DNA of 64,000 nt from Sneathiella sedimenti (GTDB lineage Bacteria > Pseudomonadota > Alphaproteobacteria > Sneathiellales > Sneathiellaceae), in the NCBI RefSeq assembly GCF_017313765.1, contig NZ_JAFLNC010000004.1, forward strand, positions 1 through 64,000. The letters run 5' to 3'. The position numbers and the translations under genes are program-made. The notes under the pieces are model-generated. The model saw only the letters and a list, made by a program, of their open reading frames with translations. It did not search any database and was not told the DNA's origin. Below are positions 38,176 through 48,293 of this stretch, in pieces; the first letter of the stretch is position 1, and each line of letters opens with the position of its first letter.

Positions 38176-39783
38176 ATGACTGTATTAAAAAGCAGCCTTA
38201 ACACCCGGAGCGATGATTTCAAGGCTAACGCAGCGCATTTGGCCAACCTCGTCGAGGACCTGAAGGAAAAGGTGGCGATCATCAAGCAGGGCGGTGGGGA
38301 GCGGGCGCGTGAAAAGCATCTTTCCCGCGGCAAGCTTCTGCCGCGCGAGAGGGTTCGCAAGCTCCTTGATCCCGGATCGCCCTTTCTGGAATTCAGCCAG
38401 ATGGCCGCCTGGGACATGTATGGCGGGGATATTCATTCTGCCGGCATCATCACCGGCATCGGCCGGGTGGAAGGACGTGAATGCGTCATCATCTGCAACG
38501 ATGCGACGGTGAAGGGCGGCACATATTATCCACTGACCGTGAAGAAGCACCTCCGGGCGCAGGAAGTGGCGCTGGAAAATCGGCTCCCCTGCATTTACCT
38601 TGTGGATTCCGGCGGGGCGAACCTTCCCAACCAGCAGGATGTATTCCCCGATCGCGACCATTTTGGACGGAGCTTCTATAATCAGGCGAACATGTCCGCC
38701 CTCGGCATCCCGCAAATTGCGGTGGTCATGGGCTCCTGCACCGCCGGCGGTGCCTATGTCCCGGCGATGTGCGACGAAAGCATTATCGTGCGCAATCAGG
38801 GCACGATCTTTCTCGCCGGTCCGCCACTGGTGAAGGCAGCAACCGGTGAAGTGGTCTCGGCTGAGGATCTTGGCGGGGCAGAGGTTCACTCCCGCACATC
38901 CGGTGTGACAGACCATATGGCGGAGAACGATCTACACGCCCTGCAGATTGCACGGAGCTGTGTCGCCAACTTCAACAAGCCAAAGCCAATGCAGCTTGAG
39001 GTGAGGAAGCCCAGGCCACCGCTTTATGACCCGAAGGAGATTTACGGCCTGATCCCGAAGGACATGCGCACGCCCTTTGATGTGCGGGAGATTATCGCCC
39101 GCGTTGTAGACGGCTCTGAGTTCGACGAATTCAAGAAAAACTACGGCACGACGCTTGTCACCGGCTTTGCCCATATTCACGGCTATCCCGTCGGTATTCT
39201 TGCTAATAACGGCATTCTTTTCTCGGAATCTTCCGTGAAGGGGGCGCATTTCATTGAACTCTGCTGCCAGCGGAATATCCCGCTTGTATTTCTGCAGAAT
39301 ATCACCGGCTTCATGGTTGGCCAGAAATACGAGGCAGGCGGCATCGCGAAAGACGGCGCCAAGCTGGTAACGGCTGTGGCGACCGCCAAGGTGCCGAAAT
39401 TCACGATGATTTTCGGGGGCTCTTTCGGGGCGGGGAACTATGGCATGGGTGGTCGCGCCTACAGCCCGCGGCTCCTCTGGATGTGGCCGAACGCGCGCAT
39501 CTCCGTGATGGGCGGGCCGCAGGCCGCCGCCGTTCTTGCAACAGTCAAGCGGGATGGAATGGAGGCGCGCGGCGAAAGCTGGAGTGCCGAGGAGGAAGCC
39601 GCCTTCAAGGCGCCGATCGAGGCGCAATATGAAGAGGAAGGCCATCCTTATTTCGCCAGCGCCCGCGTTTGGGATGATGGTATTATCGACCCGGCGGAAA
39701 GCCGGATGGTATTGGGGCTCGGTATTTCTGCCGCCCTCAACGCGCCCATTGAGCCGACGAAGTTCGGCCTGTTCAGAATGTAG
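38176..39783 (+). CDS. mccB: 3-Methylcrotonyl-CoA carboxylase beta chain
   Basis: Transfers carboxyl from biotin to 3-methylcrotonyl-CoA, giving 3-methylglutaconyl-CoA. The 535-residue length and motifs ([67 protein letters not shown]) separate it from the 510-residue PccB. It heads a run mccB, hydratase, mccA, hmgL in one direction. Confidence 0.95.
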   Translation: MTVLKSSLNTRSDDFKANAAHLANLVEDLKEKVAIIKQGGGERAREKHLSRGKLLPRERVRKLLDPGSPFLEFSQMAAWDMYGGDIHSAGIITGIGRVEGRECVIICNDATVKGGTYYPLTVKKHLRAQEVALENRLPCIYLVDSGGANLPNQQDVFPDRDHFGRSFYNQANMSALGIPQIAVVMGSCTAGGAYVPAMCDESIIVRNQGTIFLAGPPLVKAATGEVVSAEDLGGAEVHSRTSGVTDHMAENDLHALQIARSCVANFNKPKPMQLEVRKPRPPLYDPKEIYGLIPKDMRTPFDVREIIARVVDGSEFDEFKKNYGTTLVTGFAHIHGYPVGILANNGILFSESSVKGAHFIELCCQRNIPLVFLQNITGFMVGQKYEAGGIAKDGAKLVTAVATAKVPKFTMIFGGSFGAGNYGMGGRAYSPRLLWMWPNARISVMGGPQAAAVLATVKRDGMEARGESWSAEEEAAFKAPIEAQYEEEGHPYFASARVWDDGIIDPAESRMVLGLGISAALNAPIEPTKFGLFRM

Positions 39784-39792
39784 GAGACTTTT

Positions 39793-40587
39793 ATGAGTGA
39801 AGAATCAGCGGTATTGCACTTTTCCACCGATGGAATCGCGACCATCACCCTTAACCGGCCGGAGGTGCATAACGCTTTCGATGAGGAGCTGATCGAGCGC
39901 CTGGGGGACATGTTTCTCGATGTCGGCCATCAGGAAGGGGTGCGGGCAGTTGTTGTTGCCGCGGCCGGCAAGAGCTATTGCGCGGGCGCGGATCTTAACT
40001 GGATGAAACGGGCGGCCCATTTCACCGATGAGGATAACCGCGAGGACAGTATTGCTCTCGGGAGAATGCTGAAAAATCTTCATGCCATCCCGAAGCCAAC
40101 CATCGCGCTGGTCCAGGGGGCGGCCTATGGCGGCGGACTCGGTCTTGTCGCTGCCTGTGATATTGCCATCGGTGTGAAAGCGGCAAAGTTCTGCCTGTCC
40201 GAGGTGAAGCTCGGGATTCTGCCGTCCGTGATCTCGCCCTATGTGGTGGAGGCAATTGGCATTCGCGCCTGTCGCCGTTACTTCCTGACGGCGGAAGTTT
40301 TTGATGCGGCAGAAGCCCATCGTCTGGGCTTGCTGCATGAGGTGGTTGAGGATGTGCATCATCTCGCGGAAGCGCGGGATAACCTGTTGGAACAGATCAT
40401 GAAGAATGCCCCGGGCGCCATGGCGGAATCAAAAGACCTGATCTATGCGGTCGCGAACCGTCCCATCGACCAGGATATGATTGAGGACACGGCGGAACGC
40501 ATTGCCACCCGCCGGGCGACAGAGGAAGGGAAGGAAGGTGTGGAGGCCTTCCTTGAGAAGCGCAAACCCAACTGGCATATAATTTAA
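39793..40587 (+). CDS. Enoyl-CoA hydratase, probably methylglutaconyl-CoA hydratase
   Basis: The 264-residue crotonase-fold protein has the oxyanion-hole segments GKSYCAGADLNWMKR and GAAYGGGLGLVAACD and the LSEVKLGILPSVISPYVV region. Lying between the two methylcrotonyl-CoA carboxylase genes, it most likely hydrates 3-methylglutaconyl-CoA to HMG-CoA (LiuC role). That assignment rests on context; the fold is certain. GGAGACTTTT precedes the start. Confidence 0.9.
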   Translation: MSEESAVLHFSTDGIATITLNRPEVHNAFDEELIERLGDMFLDVGHQEGVRAVVVAAAGKSYCAGADLNWMKRAAHFTDEDNREDSIALGRMLKNLHAIPKPTIALVQGAAYGGGLGLVAACDIAIGVKAAKFCLSEVKLGILPSVISPYVVEAIGIRACRRYFLTAEVFDAAEAHRLGLLHEVVEDVHHLAEARDNLLEQIMKNAPGAMAESKDLIYAVANRPIDQDMIEDTAERIATRRATEEGKEGVEAFLEKRKPNWHII

Positions 40588-40609
40588 CCTATGATTGGAC
40601 TTATAACCG

Positions 40610-42631
40610 GTGTTTAAAAAAATACTCATTGCAAATCGCGGGGAGATCGCGTGCCGGGTCATGGCCACAGCGGCGAAGCTCGGCATCCGGACGGTAGCCG
40701 TCTATTCCGAGGCGGACGCCAATGCCCGCCATGTCGAGATGGCGGATGAAGCCGTCCTGATTGGTCCGGCGGAAGTCTCGGCGAGTTACCTGAAGGGCGA
40801 TACTCTGCTTGAGGTCGCGCGCAATACCGGGGCGGAGGCAATCCATCCCGGTTATGGCTTCCTGTCCGAGAACGCGGGATTTGCGGAGAAATGTGCAGAC
40901 GCCGGTATTGTCTTTATTGGGCCGCCTGCCGATGCAATCCGTGCCATGGGCCTGAAGGATGCCGCGAAGGCCCTGATGGTCAAGGCCGGGGTGCCGGTCG
41001 TGCCCGGCTACCATGGAGAAGGCCAGGATCCCGATATGCTCGCGGCGGAGGCTGAAAAGATCGGATATCCGGTGTTGATCAAGGCGGTCGCGGGCGGCGG
41101 CGGCAAGGGCATGCGGAGCGTGAGTTCACCAAAGGAATTTCCGGCGGCGCTTGCCTCCGCCCAGCGGGAGGGGCAGTCGGCCTTTGGGGATAGTCGCGTT
41201 CTGATCGAGAAATTTCTGACCAAGCCACGCCATATCGAAATTCAGGTGTTTGCCGATTCCCATGGCAATGCGGTGCATCTGTTCGAGCGCGATTGCTCCC
41301 TGCAACGGCGGCATCAGAAGGTGATCGAGGAAGCACCGGCGCCGGATATGCCTGAGGCAATGCGAGAGGCCATGGGGGCCGCAGCCGTCGCAGCGGCCAA
41401 AGCGATTGGGTATGTTGGGGCAGGCACCATTGAATTTATCGCCGATGTTTCCGAGGGATTGAAGGAGGACGCCTTCTACTTCATGGAGATGAATACCCGC
41501 CTTCAGGTGGAGCATCCGGTTACCGAAATGATCACCGGGCAGGATTTGGTGGAATGGCAGTTGAAGGTTGCTGCGGGGGGTGAACTCCCTTGTGCGCAGG
41601 AAGACCTCTCCATCTCCGGCCATGCGTTTGAGGTGCGGCTCTATGCCGAAGATCCGGCCAATGACTTTCTGCCTGCGACGGGGCAGTTGCTCCGCCTGAA
41701 GCCACCACGGGAGAGGGACGGCGTGCGCATTGATACCGGTGTGCGGGAAGGGGACACGGTGACGCCGTTCTATGACCCGATGATCGCAAAGCTGATTGTC
41801 TGGGATAAAACCCGCGATATGGCGCTTCAGAAGCTGAGTGCCGCGCTTGATGAGTATCAGGTGGCTGGCGTTGCAACGAACCTCGCCTTCCTTGGAAATA
41901 TTGCCGCCCATCCGGCCTTCGCGGCGAAGGATCTTGATACTGGATTTATCGACCGTTTCAAGACGGATCTGGTGCCGGAGCCGCTTACCCCGACGGATAA
42001 AGATATGGCGATTGCCGTGGCGCATCTTCTGCTGGAGCGCGAGAAAGCCCACAAGGCAACGCGGTCCGCAACAAACGATCCGTATTCACCGTGGGATGAT
42101 CTCACCGCATGGCGGCCCAATGATACCGGCCATGATGATTTCAAGTTCGAGATTAACGGGATGGAAGTGACCGCTCATATTGTTTATGAGAATGGCGGCT
42201 ACCTGATCGACCTGCCGACGGGCGTGCTCCCCGTGCAGGTGGAGCGCACAGCGGATGGGGGTATTCTCGCGGATATCGCCGGACACAAGCTGTCGGCCGC
42301 CGCGGTTACCCAGGGCGACAAGATTATCGTCATGACGACAGGTCGGCAGGTCGAGCTGACGCAGATCACCAATGATTTCGATGATGCTGACAGTGACTCG
42401 GGGGCCGGTGCCATTACCGCGCCGATGCCCGGAAAGCTGATACAGATATTTATCGATTCTGGTGCGACCGTTGCCAAGGGGGATCCGCTGGTGGTTCTGG
42501 AGGCCATGAAAATGGAGCATACATTGACGGCCCCCCGAGATGGCACAATTGAAGACATCTTTTTCGAGGTTGGGGACCAGGTGGATGAGGGTACAGTGCT
42601 TGTCCGCTTCGAAAGTGAGGAAACATCATGA
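40610..42631 (+). CDS. mccA: 3-Methylcrotonyl-CoA carboxylase alpha chain (biotin-containing)
   Basis: The ATP-dependent biotin carboxylase plus carrier subunit. The 673-residue product starts at GTG 40610 (MFKKILIANRGEIACRVM) with a poor ribosome-binding site. The ATP-grasp loop VAGGGGKGMRSVS lies near residue 160 and MEMNTRLQVEHPVTEM near 290. Biotinyl lysine K634 is in EAMKMEH. Specificity for methylcrotonyl-CoA is taken from the mccB partner. It overlaps hmgL by ATGA. Confidence 0.94.
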   Translation: MFKKILIANRGEIACRVMATAAKLGIRTVAVYSEADANARHVEMADEAVLIGPAEVSASYLKGDTLLEVARNTGAEAIHPGYGFLSENAGFAEKCADAGIVFIGPPADAIRAMGLKDAAKALMVKAGVPVVPGYHGEGQDPDMLAAEAEKIGYPVLIKAVAGGGGKGMRSVSSPKEFPAALASAQREGQSAFGDSRVLIEKFLTKPRHIEIQVFADSHGNAVHLFERDCSLQRRHQKVIEEAPAPDMPEAMREAMGAAAVAAAKAIGYVGAGTIEFIADVSEGLKEDAFYFMEMNTRLQVEHPVTEMITGQDLVEWQLKVAAGGELPCAQEDLSISGHAFEVRLYAEDPANDFLPATGQLLRLKPPRERDGVRIDTGVREGDTVTPFYDPMIAKLIVWDKTRDMALQKLSAALDEYQVAGVATNLAFLGNIAAHPAFAAKDLDTGFIDRFKTDLVPEPLTPTDKDMAIAVAHLLLEREKAHKATRSATNDPYSPWDDLTAWRPNDTGHDDFKFEINGMEVTAHIVYENGGYLIDLPTGVLPVQVERTADGGILADIAGHKLSAAAVTQGDKIIVMTTGRQVELTQITNDFDDADSDSGAGAITAPMPGKLIQIFIDSGATVAKGDPLVVLEAMKMEHTLTAPRDGTIEDIFFEVGDQVDEGTVLVRFESEETS

Positions 42632-43533
42632 CACTTCCCTCCAAGGTGCGTATTTTTGAAGTCGGTGCGCGGGATGGCCTGCAGAATGAAAAGCAGATGG
42701 TGCCAGCTGATATCAAGGTCGAGCTGATCGAACGCCTGGTCGATGCGGGTGTTGCCGCCGTTGAGACCGGCAGTTTCGTCTCCCCGAAATGGGTGCCGCA
42801 GATGGCTGATACCGCCGATGTGATGGCGAAGCTCTCGCGCCGGGAAGGCGTTACCTATGCCGTGCTGACCCCGAATATGAAGGGATATGAAGGCGCGATC
42901 GCCTCCAAGGCGGACGAGATCGAGATTTTCAGCGCCGCTGCCGAAATGTTCAATCAGCGCAATATCAACTGTTCCATCGCCGAGAGCCTGGAACGATTTG
43001 CGCCGGTGACGGAAGCGGCAAAAGCTGCGGGCATTCCCTATCGGGCCAGTGTGTCCTGCGCGCTTGGCAGCCCGTTTGAGGAAGAGGTGACGCCTGAAGC
43101 CGTCGCTGATGTGGCAAAGAAACTCTATGATATGGGGTCTTATGAAGTTTCCATCGCGGATACAATCGGCGTGGGGACACCCCTTCGGACAAAAAAGGTG
43201 ATCGAGGCCGTTGCCAAGGTTATGCCGCTCGAGGCAATCGGGGTGCATTTTCATGATACCTATGGTCAGGCGCTGGCGAACTATCTTGCGGCACTGGAAA
43301 TGGGCATCTCGAAACTTGATAGCTCCGTCGCCGGTCTTGGTGGATGCCCTTACGCACCGGGCGCGACCGGCAATGTTGCGACGGAGGATGTCGTCTATAT
43401 GCTTGATGGAATGGGGATCGACAGCGGGATCGATCTTAAAAAACTGGTCAAGACAGCCTGGTTTATTTCTGACTATCTAGGTCGTTCGCCGGTCTCCAGC
43501 GTTGCAAGGGCCCTTAAGAGCAAAATCGACTAA
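42628..43533 (+). CDS. mvaB: Hydroxymethylglutaryl-CoA lyase
   Basis: Splits HMG-CoA into acetoacetate and acetyl-CoA, the end of leucine breakdown. The 301-residue TIM-barrel protein has FEVGARDGLQNE (residues 10-21), VHFHDTYGQALAN with metal-binding histidines, and the signature SVAGLGGCPYAPGATGNVA with catalytic C240. It overlaps the mccA stop by four bases. Confidence 0.95.
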   Translation: MTLPSKVRIFEVGARDGLQNEKQMVPADIKVELIERLVDAGVAAVETGSFVSPKWVPQMADTADVMAKLSRREGVTYAVLTPNMKGYEGAIASKADEIEIFSAAAEMFNQRNINCSIAESLERFAPVTEAAKAAGIPYRASVSCALGSPFEEEVTPEAVADVAKKLYDMGSYEVSIADTIGVGTPLRTKKVIEAVAKVMPLEAIGVHFHDTYGQALANYLAALEMGISKLDSSVAGLGGCPYAPGATGNVATEDVVYMLDGMGIDSGIDLKKLVKTAWFISDYLGRSPVSSVARALKSKID

Positions 43534-43580
43534 ACGTTGATTTCTGGACAAGCGGGGCCCTTTCGGGGTATCTATTAGCC

Positions 43581-44015
43581 ATGGCAGTACATCTTCTAAT
43601 CGTTAGCGTCGGCAATACGTCGGTCGATCAACTTCGCGCGAATCAGTCTCGACGGCTGATTGCAGGGCCTTTGTGCCATGTCACCAAGCAGCGTCCAACC
43701 CGTGAAGCGGAGCTGCTTGACGGCGGTTCTGTCTATTGGATTATCAAGGGCCATATCGCCGCCCGTCAGAAGGTCGTGGAGCTTGAACGGCTGTTCGATA
43801 CCGAAGGCGAGAAATGCGGCCTGATCCTTGATTCAGAATTGATCGAGACGGAACTGTTTTCGCGCAATCCGCATCAGGGCTGGCGCTATCTGGAAGCAGA
43901 GGATGCACCGCGTGACCTGCGCGACCTCGTGGAGGAAAGCGAAGCTGACGACGACAGCGAAGGTGAGCTGTCCGAGGAAATGGCCGCCGAATTACGCTCT
44001 CTTGGGCTACTCTGA
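43581..44015 (+). CDS. DUF1489 family protein
   Basis: A 144-residue protein of the alphaproteobacterial DUF1489 family. It shows the conserved AELLDGGSVYWIIKGHIAAR near residue 43 and the QGWRYLEAEDAPRDL block near residue 98, followed by an acidic tail (EESEADDDSEGELSEE). The function is unknown. No signal peptide or membrane segment was seen. Its last 9 bases overlap the end of the convergent molybdopterin enzyme gene. Confidence 0.85.
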   Translation: MAVHLLIVSVGNTSVDQLRANQSRRLIAGPLCHVTKQRPTREAELLDGGSVYWIIKGHIAARQKVVELERLFDTEGEKCGLILDSELIETELFSRNPHQGWRYLEAEDAPRDLRDLVEESEADDDSEGELSEEMAAELRSLGLL

Positions 44016-46088
44016 CGGCGCAGATTCCGGCCTGATCCATACGGCCGTATCATGAAAGACTGCCCCGCCGTTTGGTTTGGCGGCCTCGGCGCTGATCAGG
44101 ATGTTGATCCCGACTTTCTCGATGAAATGCTTGCCGGGCCAGACGCCTTCTGAAATTACCGTTCCGGGCTGAACCCCGTCAAATATTTCAACATGAATGA
44201 GCAGGGAGCCCTGCCTGTTGCCCAACCGGACAATGGCGCCGTCCTCGGTGCCGAGGCGAGCTGCGTCACTGCCATGTATCTTAACGGTCGGCCGTTTCTC
44301 CTTTTTCAGGGACGTCGGCGTTGCGGTGAAGGAGGAATTGAGAAAATTTCGCGCCGGTGCCGTCACCATACGAAACGGATGTTCCGCATCCGTCTGGTCG
44401 ATAACCTCCCAATGGTCGGGCAGGGACGGCATGCCGTCAAAATTTGGTCCCATGCGAGACCAGTCCGGTGTGAAGTGGAATTTCTTGTCCGCGTGCCCAA
44501 AGCCATTGAGATAATGCGCTTCCTCATAGGGAATCTGGCAGTCATGCCATTTACTCGCGGTGAGGCTCGCGGCGTCCGGCCAACCCGATATTTTCAAGGT
44601 GTCGTCGATTATCTCCATTTCCGTCATCTCGAAACCGCGATGGTTTGCGCCCAGCCGCTTTGCAAGGCCGCAGATAACCTCATGGTTTGATCGGCACTCC
44701 CCGAGTGGCTCGATAATCTTCCCGCCCATCATGATGTGATTCTGTCCGCCGCCCTGATAAAAATCGTCATGCTCGACGAAGGTCGTGGCAGGCAACAGGA
44801 TATCCGCCATTTTGGCCGTTTCCGTCATGAACTGTTCATGCACACAGACGAAAAGATCGTCACGCGCGAAGCCGGCATGAACTTTCGTGAGATCCGGGGC
44901 AACATCCATGGGGTTCATATTCTGGATAAACAGGCCCGTGATGGGGGGACCGTCACCGAGATCTCGCTTATCGCCTGTCAGGACCGGGCCGATACGGGAC
45001 ATATCAAGCACGCGGATATTCGGGTCCACCGCATCCAGCCCTTCAATCAGGGTTTTGTTCCAGTGGTAGATAGCACCGTTATTATGAAATGCTCCGCCGC
45101 CCTCATGCTGCCAGGCGCCAGTTACTGCGGCAAGGCAACTTGCGGCATGCATATTGACGGAGCCATTCCGACTGCGGGAAAAGCCATAGCCGAGCCGGAG
45201 GAAGGATTTCTTCGTTTGGCCATAAAGCCGGGCAAATTCATATATTTCCTCTACCGACAAGCCCGTTATGTCGGCGGCCCATTCCGGTGTCCGGGTTTTA
45301 AGATGCTCTTCCAGCTCTGCAGCACCCTTGGTGTATTTTGCTATATAGGCACGATCCGCCATATTCTCCGCAAAGAGGATATGCATCACTGCGCATGCAA
45401 GCGCGCCGTCCGTGCCGGGCCTGACGCATAGGTGCATATCCGCGGCAATGGCGGTGGCATTGCGATAGGGATCGATGACGACAATCTTTGCGCCTCTCTC
45501 TTTGCGGGCGCGGGTCGCATGGGTCATGACGTTGATCTGGGTGTGAACAGCGTTGGTGCCCCATATGACCACGAGATCGGATTTCGCCATTTCCCGCGGG
45601 TCGGTCCCGTGCAGCGAACCGGTGCCGACATTCCAGCCAGTCCAGGCCAGCGTTGTGCAGATAGTGGAGTGCTGCCGTGAGTATTTCTTGACATGGCGCA
45701 GCCGGTTGATCCCGTCCCGCTGTACCAGGCCCATGGTTCCCGCATAGTAATAGGGCCAGATGGTTTCGCTGCCATATTCGGCTTCGCGCTTGAGAAAGGC
45801 CTCCGCCACTTCGTCGAGGGCGTCGTCCCAGCTGATCCGTTGCCACTCGCCGCTGCCTTTTTCGCCGACGCGACGCATCGGGTGCATCAGGCGATCCGGA
45901 TGATGTGTCCGTTCCGTATATCGGGCGACCTTCGCGCAGATGACGCCCGCCGTATAGCTGTTATCCGCAGCGCCGCGCACCCGGCCGATCTGTTGTGGCC
46001 CCAGCCGCTCAATCTCCAGCGCGCATGTGGACGGGCAATCATGCGGACAGGCGGAGGGGAGAATTTCAGACTGAGTGGAACTTGTCAT
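44007..46088 (-). CDS. Molybdopterin-dependent oxidoreductase (DMSO-reductase superfamily)
   Basis: I place the start at ATG 46088 (MTSSTQSEILPSACPHDC); the longer frame open to 46325 runs through the intergenic region. The 693-residue protein has an N-terminal 4Fe-4S motif (C14, C18, C22, C51), molybdopterin domains with VVIWGTNAVHTQINVM and ERGAKIVVIDPYRN, and a C-terminal molydopterin-dinucleotide-binding domain (about 575-690). No Tat signal was seen, so it is probably cytoplasmic. No partner subunit or cofactor gene lies alongside. The substrate is unknown. Confidence 0.88.
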   Translation of the reverse strand: MTSSTQSEILPSACPHDCPSTCALEIERLGPQQIGRVRGAADNSYTAGVICAKVARYTERTHHPDRLMHPMRRVGEKGSGEWQRISWDDALDEVAEAFLKREAEYGSETIWPYYYAGTMGLVQRDGINRLRHVKKYSRQHSTICTTLAWTGWNVGTGSLHGTDPREMAKSDLVVIWGTNAVHTQINVMTHATRARKERGAKIVVIDPYRNATAIAADMHLCVRPGTDGALACAVMHILFAENMADRAYIAKYTKGAAELEEHLKTRTPEWAADITGLSVEEIYEFARLYGQTKKSFLRLGYGFSRSRNGSVNMHAASCLAAVTGAWQHEGGGAFHNNGAIYHWNKTLIEGLDAVDPNIRVLDMSRIGPVLTGDKRDLGDGPPITGLFIQNMNPMDVAPDLTKVHAGFARDDLFVCVHEQFMTETAKMADILLPATTFVEHDDFYQGGGQNHIMMGGKIIEPLGECRSNHEVICGLAKRLGANHRGFEMTEMEIIDDTLKISGWPDAASLTASKWHDCQIPYEEAHYLNGFGHADKKFHFTPDWSRMGPNFDGMPSLPDHWEVIDQTDAEHPFRMVTAPARNFLNSSFTATPTSLKKEKRPTVKIHGSDAARLGTEDGAIVRLGNRQGSLLIHVEIFDGVQPGTVISEGVWPGKHFIEKVGINILISAEAAKPNGGAVFHDTAVWIRPESAPSE

Positions 46089-46284
46089 AGCGGGATATTT
46101 TTCTTTTCTTGCTGCTTTCGCTGCAGGTTTCTGTAATTGATGATTAACTGGTAGATTAGTGAGATATTGAATACGCCGCAATCCATGACATTGGAAAATA
46201 GTCGATTTTTGGTGAATAGGCTGGAATTGACGGGGCGGGCAAGATATATCGGGGCGTGAGCTAACCCGGTGAAAGCTAAGTAAT

Positions 46285-47022
46285 TTGAAGGTAGTTAAGA
46301 AAATACTGAAAGGCGACGGTGCCAAGGCTGTGATCAGTCTGCTGGCGGCAGGCTATATCTGGCTTGTCTACCGCACAAGTCGCTGGCAGGTGATCAATGG
46401 GGAAGCCCCTCATTCCCTGATGACCGAGGGGAAGCCCTTTATCCTTGCTTTCTGGCATGGCCGCCTGCTGATGATGCCGATTTCCGTGCAGCGCAAGACA
46501 CCGGTTCACGTCATGATTTCCCATCATGGCGACGGCGAGATCATTGCCCGGACGATCAAGCATTGGGGGCAGGAGAGTATCCGGGGATCTGCGACCAAAG
46601 GCGCGGCGGCCGCGATCAAGCAGATGCTGAAGGTCCTGAAGAAGGGTGAAGTCGCCGTTATCACGCCGGACGGTCCGCGCGGGCCCAGAATGCGCGCGCA
46701 AGAAGGAGTGGTGCGCCTGGCGGCCATGTCCGGCCTGCCCGTCTATCCGGTCAGCTTTTCTACGACACGAGGAAAAGTTCTCGGCAGTTGGGATCGTTTT
46801 TTCCTGGCCGCGCCGTTCAGCCGGGGGGTTGTTATCTGGGGCGACGGGATCGAGGTTCCAAAGCGCGATGAAGACGGCGCCTTTCAGCAGGCACGCGATG
46901 CGATCGAGAACAGCCTCAATGACATTACCCATGCTGCGGACACGGCCTGTGGACGCGAAACAGTTGTACCGGAGCCGCGCGATAAACCGGTCAAGCCGCA
47001 CAAAAAGGTGGCGGAACTCTGA
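46285..47022 (+). CDS. DUF374 lysophospholipid acyltransferase family protein
   Basis: The 245-residue protein starts at TTG 46285 (GGTGAAAG upstream). It has an N-terminal hydrophobic stretch and the acyltransferase-like segments PFILAFWHGRLLMMP (H58), GSATKGAAAAIKQML and VITPDGPRGPR, typical of DUF374. Being first in an overlapping run with waaA, lpxK and an lpxL-type gene, it probably acts in lipid A or outer-membrane lipid acylation. This is an inference from context. Confidence 0.87.
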   Translation: MKVVKKILKGDGAKAVISLLAAGYIWLVYRTSRWQVINGEAPHSLMTEGKPFILAFWHGRLLMMPISVQRKTPVHVMISHHGDGEIIARTIKHWGQESIRGSATKGAAAAIKQMLKVLKKGEVAVITPDGPRGPRMRAQEGVVRLAAMSGLPVYPVSFSTTRGKVLGSWDRFFLAAPFSRGVVIWGDGIEVPKRDEDGAFQQARDAIENSLNDITHAADTACGRETVVPEPRDKPVKPHKKVAEL

Positions 47023-48293
47023 TGCAGATGGCTCTTTACAACGGCCTCCTGTGGATTGGTGCGCCGGTCCTGCGACGGCATATGAAAAAGCGCCTCGAGT
47101 CGGGCAAGGAAGACCCGGACCGGTTTCAGGAGCGTCTCGGCACTGCGTCTCTTCCACGACCGGAAGGAGAGCTGATCTGGATCCATGCGGCCTCCGTCGG
47201 GGAATCGATTTCTGCATTGCCGTTGATCGAGGGGCTCCTTAAATCAGCAGGTGACCGGAAAGTCCTGGTTACCACCGGCACGCGCACGTCAGCGGAAATC
47301 ATGGCCTCCCGATTGCCGGACCGCACCCTTCATCAGTATGTCCCGATTGACATGAAACGCGCGGTGCGTTGCTTCCTCGATCACTGGCGACCGGACCTGG
47401 CGATCTGGATAGAATCGGAAATCTGGCCCAACCTGATTGTGGAAAGTGCCGAGCGCGGTATTCCAATGATGATGGCGAACGCCCGGATTACAGAGAAATC
47501 CTTTCAGATTTGGCAGAAATCGCTTGGCTTTTCCCGAAAGCTCCTCCGGAATTTTCACTTTTGTTCCGCGCAATCGGAAGACTCTGCCGCGCGATTGCGG
47601 GAACTCGGGGCGCATTCTGTGGAATGTTTTGGTAATCTCAAATTTGCGGCGGAACCGCTGCCCGTTGATCCGGTGGCGCTCGCAACACTGACCAAGGAGA
47701 TTGCGGGACGGCCCCTCTGGCTTGCGGCCAGTACCCACCGCGGAGAGGACGAGTTCGTTCTCGCAGCGCATGGACGTTTGCGACAGAAATATCCCGATCT
47801 TCTGACAATTATTGTTCCCCGACATCCCGAACGCGGTGGGGAGGTGGCAGCCCTTGCGGCGGATCTAGGGATAAACGCGGCGCAACGGTCCAGAGCGGGG
47901 GAGATAGAGACGGGAACGGGCGTATATGTCGCCGACACCATTGGGGAACTCGGCCTTTTTTACCGGTTAGCAAAGATCGTTTTTATTGGCGGGTCGCTGG
48001 TGCCGACGGGCGGGCAAAACCCGTTGGAGGCCGCGCGCCTGGACTGCGCCCTGCTGCATGGTCCCCATATGGACAATTTTGCCGATGTGATGCAGAGCTT
48101 CGATGAACATGCGGCGAGTGTGAAAGTGACCGATGAAGAGACGCTGGCGGTTGCAGTCGCAGGCTATATGGATGATCCGGCAACGCGGGACGAGATGGCC
48201 GAGCGCGCGTCCAGGGTTGTCGCAGGTGGCGAGGTGACTCTTCAAAAAACACTCGAACAGGTGGAAGCGCTATTGTCGGGAGGGGCGCGATGA
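47022..48293 (+). CDS. waaA: 3-Deoxy-D-manno-octulosonic acid (Kdo) transferase
   Basis: WaaA (KdtA) attaches Kdo to the lipid A precursor at the inner membrane. The 423-residue GT-B protein has the motif IHAASVGESIS, in which E61 is the expected catalytic base, and the C-terminal donor-binding segments VFIGGSLVPTGGQNPLEAA and GPHMDNFADV. The N terminus has a short hydrophobic anchor. The start shares one base with the upstream stop and the end overlaps lpxK (ATGA). Confidence 0.95.
   Translation: MQMALYNGLLWIGAPVLRRHMKKRLESGKEDPDRFQERLGTASLPRPEGELIWIHAASVGESISALPLIEGLLKSAGDRKVLVTTGTRTSAEIMASRLPDRTLHQYVPIDMKRAVRCFLDHWRPDLAIWIESEIWPNLIVESAERGIPMMMANARITEKSFQIWQKSLGFSRKLLRNFHFCSAQSEDSAARLRELGAHSVECFGNLKFAAEPLPVDPVALATLTKEIAGRPLWLAASTHRGEDEFVLAAHGRLRQKYPDLLTIIVPRHPERGGEVAALAADLGINAAQRSRAGEIETGTGVYVADTIGELGLFYRLAKIVFIGGSLVPTGGQNPLEAARLDCALLHGPHMDNFADVMQSFDEHAASVKVTDEETLAVAVAGYMDDPATRDEMAERASRVVAGGEVTLQKTLEQVEALLSGGAR

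Noticed and set aside
46089-46325. N-terminal extension of the molybdopterin enzyme
   Set aside because: The added 79 residues cross the divergent intergenic region and into the next gene, with no signal peptide or Tat motif. The iron-sulfur domain starts normally after ATG 46088.
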